From CAYRJA01 sp964424455 (lineage in GTDB: Bacteria; Bacteroidota; Bacteroidia; Chitinophagales; UBA10324): a stretch of DNA of 20,067 nucleotides. The position numbers and the translations under genes were made by a program. The notes below the pieces were generated by a model. The model had not been told where the DNA came from, did no database searches, and saw only the letters and a program-made list of their open reading frames with translations. Shown here one piece after another: positions 14,735 to 20,067 of the stretch; the stretch's first letter is position 1; each line of letters begins with the position of its first letter. The DNA is taken from contig CAYRJA010000056.1 in the NCBI GenBank assembly GCA_964424455.1, forward strand, positions 1-20,067, read 5' to 3'.

Positions 14735-15541
14735 ATGAAAATACTCATTATCGGCACAGGCAATATGGGAAAAACCTATGCTCAAAGTTTTATCTCATCA
14801 CACATTGTGCGTCCGTCGGATTTAATGTTGCTGAATCGCTCCGTTGAAAAACTGAATATGATTAAGAAGGAGTTGTTTATTGAAAAAATTTATTCCACTC
14901 CGGGAGAATTTATCAGTGATGCAGACCTGATAATCATTGCTGTAAAGCCGCAGGATTTTCATGCGCTCTGTCCTTCTGTTTTTCCATTTATTAAACCCGG
15001 GCAGCTTGTTCTTTCTATAATGGCAGGAGTGAAAATGCAGAGTATTACAAATGCACTTCATGTTCAGAAGGTGATGCGCGCCATGCCCAACCTTCCTTCT
15101 CAAATCGGAATGGGTATGACTGCTTTTACCGCTAAAGATGCACTAAGCAAACATGAATTGCTTTCAGTAGAAAATCTGCTCGGCACTACCGGTCGGGTGA
15201 TTTATTTTGAAAACGAACTGATGATTGATGCGGCTACTGCTGTTTCGGGCAGTGGTCCTGCCTATATTTTTTTCCTGATGAACACGATGATGAAAGCCGC
15301 ACATGAAATAGGTTTTTCAAAATCGGAAGCAGAGTTGCTCGTGTGGCAAACTTTTAACGGCTCTATTAATTTACAGAACAAAAGTAATCTTACCTGTGAA
15401 GAGTGGATTGCACGTGTTACATCAAAAGGCGGAACGACTCAGGCGGCATTCAATATTTTTAATGAGTCAAAGGTTGAATCTCATATAATTGACGGAATAA
15501 AAGCGGCTTTTGAAAGAGCTAAAGAATTGGATAAAGTGTAA
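14735..15541 (+). CDS. proC: Pyrroline-5-carboxylate reductase
   Basis: The 268-residue product catalyses the last step of proline synthesis, reduction of pyrroline-5-carboxylate with NAD(P)H. It shows the Rossmann loop IGTGNMG (6-12), AVKPQ (69-73), RAMPN (115-119), SGSGPAY (171-177) and the C-terminal substrate-binding TSKGGTTQAA (229-238). Length and motifs are normal. It is divergent from holB and convergent with the YCF48-type gene, with a 42-bp spacer carrying one TGTTACA word. Confidence 0.96.
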   Translation: MKILIIGTGNMGKTYAQSFISSHIVRPSDLMLLNRSVEKLNMIKKELFIEKIYSTPGEFISDADLIIIAVKPQDFHALCPSVFPFIKPGQLVLSIMAGVKMQSITNALHVQKVMRAMPNLPSQIGMGMTAFTAKDALSKHELLSVENLLGTTGRVIYFENELMIDAATAVSGSGPAYIFFLMNTMMKAAHEIGFSKSEAELLVWQTFNGSINLQNKSNLTCEEWIARVTSKGGTTQAAFNIFNESKVESHIIDGIKAAFERAKELDKV

Positions 15542-15583
15542 GTGTTACTCGTTCTTCCTGCAGAGAAATTCCCTTTGTTACAG

Positions 15584-16534
15584 TTAATCAGCAAAGTGAT
15601 AAATTTTACCTCCGGCAGCAGCGATAAAACCTCCTGCCTTGGTCAAAGAGATTCCGTTAAAATCTGCTGAAGGTGTATTGGATATGGTTATCCAGTTCTG
15701 TCCGCCATTTATTGTTTTCATCATTAGTCCATCCCATCCAATCACATAGCCGACAGAGGAATTTCTGAAAACAAGTTGAGTAAAGTTCAGGTTCTTTTTT
15801 ACTATGCTGTTTCCATTGCGCAGCTTTTCCCATGTTACACCTGCATCTGTTGTTTTCAATATAGTTCCGTTTAAGCCCGCTGCAAATCCTGTTACAGCAT
15901 CCGTAAAAAATATAGAAGTAAAAAAATCTCCTTTTGCCATTGTGGGCTTCCAGCTTTTTCCGCCGTCTGATGTTTTCATAATCATTCCGTATCCTGCACA
16001 GTAGCCCGTGTTTTCATCTGTAAAAAACAAACTTCTGAATTCATTTTGAAATGTATCTATACTCCATAAATTGCCTCTGTCACTTGTTCTGAAAATTATT
16101 CCTCTGCTGAATCCGTTCCCTCCACAGGCAATTCCGGTGGTATCATTTACAAATTTTATATCGTAAGCAGGAATCCAATAGCTTTGGTAAAGTTGCCAGT
16201 TAATTCCTCCGTCTGTTGTCCTCAATAATTTTCCTTCATAAGCGGCTGCAAAGCCGGTGTCATTGTTCAGAAAGAAGGATTTGTAAATAGCTTTCTGAAT
16301 ACCTGAGTTCTGTGCGTTCCATGTTTTTCCTCCGTCTGTTGTTTTAAAAATATCTCCATAGTTGTAACGCTCGCCTCCTACAACATAACCCGTGGAATCA
16401 TTCACAAAACAAATTCCGTTTAAATCCCTGCCTGTACCAAGATTGATTTCGCTGAATTTCATTGTCACTCTTTCTTTTCTGCAAGAAGGGAGAAGAAAGA
16501 CACAGAATAAGAGAAAGCAGAGAATCCGTTTCAT
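15584..16534 (-). CDS. YCF48/BNR-type beta-propeller lipoprotein
   Basis: The 316-residue product starts with a lipoprotein signal ending FLLPSC (Cys18). Six copies of a TTDGGxTW-like motif follow, near residues 64-72, 105-113, 149-157, 187-195, 227-235 and 273-281, spaced 38-46 residues apart. Between them recur segments like FVNDTTGYxxG. This is the Asp-box/YCF48 propeller pattern. In phototrophs YCF48 helps photosystem II assembly; in non-phototrophic Bacteroidota such proteins are common exported proteins of unknown role. The start codon overlaps the stop of the upstream aminotransferase by ATGA (16531-16534), so the two are translationally coupled. Confidence 0.88.
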   Translation of the reverse strand: MKRILCFLLFCVFLLPSCRKERVTMKFSEINLGTGRDLNGICFVNDSTGYVVGGERYNYGDIFKTTDGGKTWNAQNSGIQKAIYKSFFLNNDTGFAAAYEGKLLRTTDGGINWQLYQSYWIPAYDIKFVNDTTGIACGGNGFSRGIIFRTSDRGNLWSIDTFQNEFRSLFFTDENTGYCAGYGMIMKTSDGGKSWKPTMAKGDFFTSIFFTDAVTGFAAGLNGTILKTTDAGVTWEKLRNGNSIVKKNLNFTQLVFRNSSVGYVIGWDGLMMKTINGGQNWITISNTPSADFNGISLTKAGGFIAAAGGKIYHFAD

Positions 16535-17724
16535 CCTGCTGTTACAGCGCTGATGGAATTTAATATTGTCCGGCAGGCGTATCGAATCGCTTCTTCATTA
16601 ATCGTTAATGGTGGCGCTATTCTTATGCACTGTGGCGCAAATAAAAACCAGTCGGCAATCACGCCCTGCTCCATACACAGATGAAGCACTTTTTTGTTCG
16701 TATCAAAACTGTCTAATTCAACTGCAAGGAGCAATCCCGCACTCCGTACCTCACGGATGGACGAGTGTTTCAGTAGTTGTAAAAACAATTGCTCTTTTTC
16801 TTTCACCTGTTTTATCCATCCTTCTTCAATTAACGCCTGCAATGCTGCCAAGCCGGCAGCACAACACACCGGGTTTCCGCCGAAAGTGGTTATATGACCT
16901 AATACCGGATTGTTCGTCAGCGAATACATAATTTCTCTTGACGAAATAAAAGCGCCAAGAGGAAGACCTCCTCCAATTGCTTTTGCGGTAAGAAGAATAT
17001 CAGGTGTTACAGTAAACTGTTCAAATGCAAATAAGGATCCTGTCCGCCCCATGCCGGTTTGTATTTCATCAAATACAAGTAGTGATTTTGTCTCTGTACA
17101 TCTCTTGTATAATTCTTCCAGAAAGTTTTTATTTGGAGAAATTACGCCTGCTTCACCTTGTACCGGCTCTATAATTACACACGCTGTTCGATTCGTAATA
17201 GCTTCAAACTGTTCGGTGTGATTAAAGTCTAACTGTGTTACACCCGGCAGAAGCGGACGAAAAGAATTTCTCATACTCTCATCGCCGATTATACTAAGCG
17301 CGCCTTGTGTACTTCCGTGATAAGCGTTTCTGAAAGAAACTATTTCAGTTCTGCCCGTGTAACGCTTCGCCAGCTTCATTACTCCCTCAACTGCCTCAGC
17401 GCCGCTGTTTACAAAATAAACCGAATCTAAATGTGGCGGCAGATTGTGTGACAGCAAATTCGCCAACTGTACTTGCGGAGATTGTACATGCTCGCCATAC
17501 ACCATCGTGTGCAAATATTTGTCTGCCTGATTCTTTATTGCATTAACAACTTTTGGATGACGATGACCGAGATTACTTACACTGATTCCTGAAATAAGAT
17601 CGAGATATTTTTTTCCTTCCTTATTATACAAGTAAAGTCCTTCCGCTTTTTCTACCTCAAACAGCAATGGCTCAGGTGATGTTTGTGCCACATGCTGAAG
17701 AAATAACTGTCGCTCGGAAAACAT
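16531..17724 (-). CDS. Class-III aminotransferase (acetylornithine/ornithine aminotransferase-like)
   Basis: The 397-residue PLP enzyme has NSGAEAVEG (106-114, phosphate cup), AYHGSTQGALS (134-144), EPVQGEAGV (186-194), DEIQTGMGRTG (219-229, PLP ring aspartate) and the Schiff-base Lys248 in TAKAIGGGLPLGA. Subgroups of this fold (ArgD, RocD, others) differ mainly in substrate, and no arginine gene is adjacent, so I do not assign a symbol. It follows xth by 37 bp and overlaps the propeller lipoprotein gene by 4 bp. It contains two TGTTACA words. Confidence 0.87.
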   Translation of the reverse strand: MFSERQLFLQHVAQTSPEPLLFEVEKAEGLYLYNKEGKKYLDLISGISVSNLGHRHPKVVNAIKNQADKYLHTMVYGEHVQSPQVQLANLLSHNLPPHLDSVYFVNSGAEAVEGVMKLAKRYTGRTEIVSFRNAYHGSTQGALSIIGDESMRNSFRPLLPGVTQLDFNHTEQFEAITNRTACVIIEPVQGEAGVISPNKNFLEELYKRCTETKSLLVFDEIQTGMGRTGSLFAFEQFTVTPDILLTAKAIGGGLPLGAFISSREIMYSLTNNPVLGHITTFGGNPVCCAAGLAALQALIEEGWIKQVKEKEQLFLQLLKHSSIREVRSAGLLLAVELDSFDTNKKVLHLCMEQGVIADWFLFAPQCIRIAPPLTINEEAIRYACRTILNSISAVTAG

Positions 17725-17761
17725 TCTTAAGTCCTTTTATTTTTTAAGAGAAAGAATACGG

Positions 17762-18538
17762 CTAATTTTTTATTACCAATAATACCGGACAATGGTCAGA
17801 GTGCATAGCTTCAGGAATTATCCGGGTTGAAACCAATCTGTCTTTCAATGACTCTGTTGCATTGTGGTAATCAATCCGCCATCCACGATTGCGCGCACGC
17901 GCCTGACGAAAGGGACTCCACCATGTATATTGCTCCGGCTGCTGATTGAAGTGGCGGAATGTGTCTATCCATCCGCTCTCAAAAAATTTTGTCAGCCATT
18001 CCCGTTCTTCAGGAAGAAAACCTGAAACATGCTGATTACCGACAGGGTCGTAGATATCAATGTTTTTGTGGCAGATATTGTAATCGCCTGAAAGAATAAT
18101 GTTCGGTCGTGTTTTTCTCAGATGAGACAGAAAAGAAAAATAATCATCCAAGAATTTCATTTTAAAATTGTGGCGCACTTCTCCCATTGCCCCATTGGGA
18201 AAATAAGTATCAATCAGCGTAATATCACCAATATCTATCCGGATAATCCGCCCTTCATAATCATATTCCGGAACACCCATTCCCTTTACAACATTGTCGG
18301 GTTCAATCCTCGATAAAATACCTACACCGCTGTATCCTTTTTTCTCCGCCGGAAACCAGTGATGATTATACCCGAGTTTCTCAAATTCTGTAACATTGAA
18401 TTGCCCTTCCTGTGCTTTCAGTTCCTGAAACATAATGATGTCGAAAGGATTCTCACGAATCCAATCCACAAGTCCTTTATTCATTGCTGCACGAATGCCG
18501 TTAAGATTATAAGTAAGAAGAGAAATGTTTTTAGGCAT
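17762..18538 (-). CDS. xth: Exodeoxyribonuclease III / AP endonuclease
   Basis: The 258-residue product is an ExoIII-type endonuclease/exonuclease/phosphatase-fold repair enzyme that cuts DNA at abasic sites. Visible active-site positions: YNLNGIRA with Asn11, FQELK with Glu39, TYFPNG with Tyr112, GDYN with Asp152 and Asn154, WRIDY with Asp223, and SDHCPV with Asp248-His249. Length is typical. It follows serS by 6 bp, so it is almost surely cotranscribed with it. Confidence 0.95.
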   Translation of the reverse strand: MPKNISLLTYNLNGIRAAMNKGLVDWIRENPFDIIMFQELKAQEGQFNVTEFEKLGYNHHWFPAEKKGYSGVGILSRIEPDNVVKGMGVPEYDYEGRIIRIDIGDITLIDTYFPNGAMGEVRHNFKMKFLDDYFSFLSHLRKTRPNIILSGDYNICHKNIDIYDPVGNQHVSGFLPEEREWLTKFFESGWIDTFRHFNQQPEQYTWWSPFRQARARNRGWRIDYHNATESLKDRLVSTRIIPEAMHSDHCPVLLVIKN

Positions 18539-18544
18539 ACTATA

Positions 18545-19816
18545 TTAATTCAAAATGTCAAAACCTGTGTAATGTCTCAGCGCCTTAGGTATTGTAACAC
18601 CTTCAGCCGTCTGATTGTTTTCAATCAGCGCCGCTACAATGCGTGGGAGAGCCAGTGCACTGCCGTTCAGTGTATGCGCTAAATTCATCTTTCCATTTTT
18701 ATCCTTAAACCGCAGTTTCATTCTGTTACTCTGGAAAGTTTCAAAGTTGGAAACTGAACTTACCTCTAACCATTTCTTTTGTGCTGCCGACCATACTTCA
18801 AAGTCATAAGTAAGTGCAGAAGCAAAGCTCATGTCTCCGCCACAGAGTCTTACTATACGATATTTTAATTCCAGTTTTTTCAACAACTCTTCTACATGGT
18901 TCACCATCATATCTAATGTCTGATATGATTTTTCAGGATGCTCAATAATCACAATCTCCACCTTGTCAAACTGATGAAGGCGGTTTAATCCGCGGACATC
19001 TTTTCCATACGAACCGGCTTCTCTGCGAAAGCATTGAGAGTATGCAGTCAGTTTAATCGGTAGCTCTTCTTCCTTCACAATTCTGTCGCGGTAAATATTT
19101 GTAACAGGCACTTCTGCAGTTGGAATCAGGTAATATTTGTCTTCATTCACAAAATACATCTGTCCGTCTTTGTCCGGAAGTTGCCCTGTTCCAAAACCTG
19201 TATCTGCATTTACCAATAGTGGCGGTTGCACTTCTGTAAAACCTGCGTGTATGGCATTATCAAGAAAGAAAGAAATCAGCGCTCTCTGCAGCTTTGCTCC
19301 TTTTCCTATATAAACCGGAAAGCCCGCTCCGGTAATTTTATTTCCGAGTTCAAAATTGATGATGTTGTATTTTTCTGTCAGCTCCCAGTGCGGTTTTGCC
19401 TCTGCTGTAAGTTTCGGTTCATGTCCGCCTTCCCTTACTACTACATTTTCTTCCGGAGTCTTCCCTATGGGAACTGAAGGATGAGGAAGATTTGGTACAC
19501 GTGTCAGCAAATCATGTAACACCATTTCAAAATGTGCTTTTTTCTCTTCGAGTTGTTTTATTTCTTCTCTCAGTTTAGTTGTTTGTGCTTTCTTCTCTTC
19601 TGCTTCTTCTTTCTTCCCTTGTGCCATTAACTGCCCGATGTCTTTGGAAATAGAATTACTCTTCGCCAGTTGATTATCGAGTTCGGCTTGTGTTTTTCTG
19701 CGGTCATTATCGAATTGAATAATGTCCATAATAATTTTGCTGCCATCGAAATGTTTAACGGCAAGCCGGTTCAGTGTGTCTTCGGTTTGGTTCTGGATAT
19801 AATTAAGTTGAAGCAT
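18545..19816 (-). CDS. serS: Seryl-tRNA synthetase
   Basis: The 423-residue class-II synthetase has an N-terminal coiled-coil arm (about 35-105) that reads the long variable arm of tRNA-Ser, TAEVPVTN (233-240) of the serine pocket, motif 2 with CFRREAGSYGKDVRG (262-276) through HQFDKVE, and motif 3 around NGSALALPR and ENNQ near the C-terminus. The ATG is at 19814-19816 and gives the normal length. It is the first gene of the run serS, xth, aminotransferase, propeller lipoprotein. Confidence 0.97.
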   Translation of the reverse strand: MLQLNYIQNQTEDTLNRLAVKHFDGSKIIMDIIQFDNDRRKTQAELDNQLAKSNSISKDIGQLMAQGKKEEAEEKKAQTTKLREEIKQLEEKKAHFEMVLHDLLTRVPNLPHPSVPIGKTPEENVVVREGGHEPKLTAEAKPHWELTEKYNIINFELGNKITGAGFPVYIGKGAKLQRALISFFLDNAIHAGFTEVQPPLLVNADTGFGTGQLPDKDGQMYFVNEDKYYLIPTAEVPVTNIYRDRIVKEEELPIKLTAYSQCFRREAGSYGKDVRGLNRLHQFDKVEIVIIEHPEKSYQTLDMMVNHVEELLKKLELKYRIVRLCGGDMSFASALTYDFEVWSAAQKKWLEVSSVSNFETFQSNRMKLRFKDKNGKMNLAHTLNGSALALPRIVAALIENNQTAEGVTIPKALRHYTGFDILN

Positions 19817-19832
19817 TTTTATAAATTTCTAA

Positions 19833-19840
19833 CAAAGATA
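19833..19840 (-). promoter_or_regulatory. Putative -7 promoter element of serS
   Basis: TATCTTTG on the minus strand matches TAnnTTTG, 16 bases upstream of the serS start, which gives a very short leader. I find no TTG at the -33 position. Consensus match only. Confidence 0.35.
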
Positions 19841-19959
19841 ATCCTACTGAGGAAATACACGAAAGAGAGATGCTGTTTATTAATGCTTTTCGACAAAGTG
19901 ATAATAGATAATCTGAAATCTGTTACAGTTATAATCGTATTTGTGAATAGCGCTAATTA

Positions 19960-19987
19960 AAAAGAGCCGGACTAAGCCGGCTCTTTT
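19960..19987 (-). terminator. Intrinsic terminator hairpin
   Basis: An 11-bp perfect stem (AAAAGAGCCGG at 19960-19970 pairing with CCGGCTCTTTT at 19977-19987) encloses a 6-base loop. On the minus strand a TTTTTAATT run follows the GC-rich stem. On the plus strand a shorter TTTT run follows, so it may work in both directions. It lies 22 bp after a minus-strand stop codon (20010-20012) and upstream of serS, fitting the end of the preceding minus-strand gene. Confidence 0.88.
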
Positions 19988-20009
19988 ACAAAACAAATTT
20001 TATGAACCT

Positions 20010-20067
20010 TTATTCCTCTCCCGCAGGGTTAATCCTGAGCGTGGGTTTAAAAGCAAGGCAGGATAAC
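20010..20067 (-). CDS. Possible C-terminal end of an unidentified minus-strand gene (partial)
   Basis: One minus-strand frame is open from the window edge to TAA at 20010-20012, giving about 18 residues ending LRINPAGEE. The only support is position: the stop is directly followed by a strong terminator reading on the same strand. The sequence is too short to identify, and an open frame of this length is easily found by chance. Confidence 0.35.
   Translation of the reverse strand, partial: LSCLAFKPTLRINPAGEE

Noticed and set aside
15584..16534. Repeated segments in the propeller lipoprotein gene as a DNA repeat array
   Set aside because: The periodicity is at the protein level (TTDGGxTW motifs) with divergent codons, explained by the propeller fold.
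33..19921. CRISPR arrays, tRNA or rRNA genes, integrase or transposase genes
   Set aside because: I looked through the spacers and found no regular spaced repeats, no cloverleaf-like segment and no recombinase motif.
1999..20030. Shared ATTCCTCTCCC word near 1999 and near 20012 as a dispersed repeat
   Set aside because: Many 11-base matches are expected by chance in a 20-kb window, and similarity does not extend cleanly beyond it.

Overview
The window reads as a chromosomal segment of a Bacteroidota bacterium, probably from the Chitinophagales/Sphingobacteriales side; that finer placement is inference. The markers are a PorP/SprF-type protein, a GldH-like gliding-motility lipoprotein directly downstream of ricT and holB, no strong Shine-Dalgarno sequences, and several upstream boxes matching the Bacteroidota -7 element TAnnTTTG. 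GC looks low to moderate. Genes are packed tightly on both strands. I saw no tRNA, rRNA, CRISPR array, transposase or phage gene.

Layout. (1) 1-153 is the C-terminal end of a probable outer-membrane protein. (2) 250-2200 is the accessory part: a DNA methyltransferase (500-1342) and an unrecognised convergent ORF (1339-1944) lie between two copies of the first ~130 bp of a ydfG-like dehydrogenase gene. The left copy is a truncated remnant and the right copy leads into the intact gene (2086-2844). (3) 2831-5427 holds two divergent class-V PLP enzymes, one cytosolic and one with a Tat-type signal. (4) 5460-6833 holds an RsmI-like methyltransferase and an AAG-type 3-methyladenine DNA glycosylase. 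(5) 6856-10543, minus strand, holds a CPBP protease, cdsA, psd and a PorP/SprF-family protein. (6) dusB is at 10647-11639. (7) 11643-14613, minus strand, is holB-ricT-gldH. (8) proC is at 14735-15541. (9) 15584-19816, minus strand, runs serS, xth, a class-III aminotransferase and a YCF48-type propeller lipoprotein as a likely operon. (10) The right edge carries an intrinsic terminator and possibly the last codons of another minus-strand gene.

Most genes are housekeeping: translation and tRNA/rRNA modification (serS, dusB, rsmI-like), replication and repair (holB, xth, AAG), phospholipid synthesis (cdsA, psd) and proline synthesis (proC).

Two things stand out. First, the 7-mer TGTAACA/TGTTACA occurs about 39 times by my hand count, on both strands, in three reading frames and in spacers. 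Composition predicts roughly 4, and the single-base variants are rare. One pair forms a perfect inverted repeat in a convergent spacer. This resembles genome-wide marker words such as uptake sequences or HIP1, and I know of no described role for it. Second, the methyltransferase module is bracketed by a long, ~91% identical direct repeat of its target gene, which fits insertion with long target duplication, a pattern reported for restriction-modification genes.
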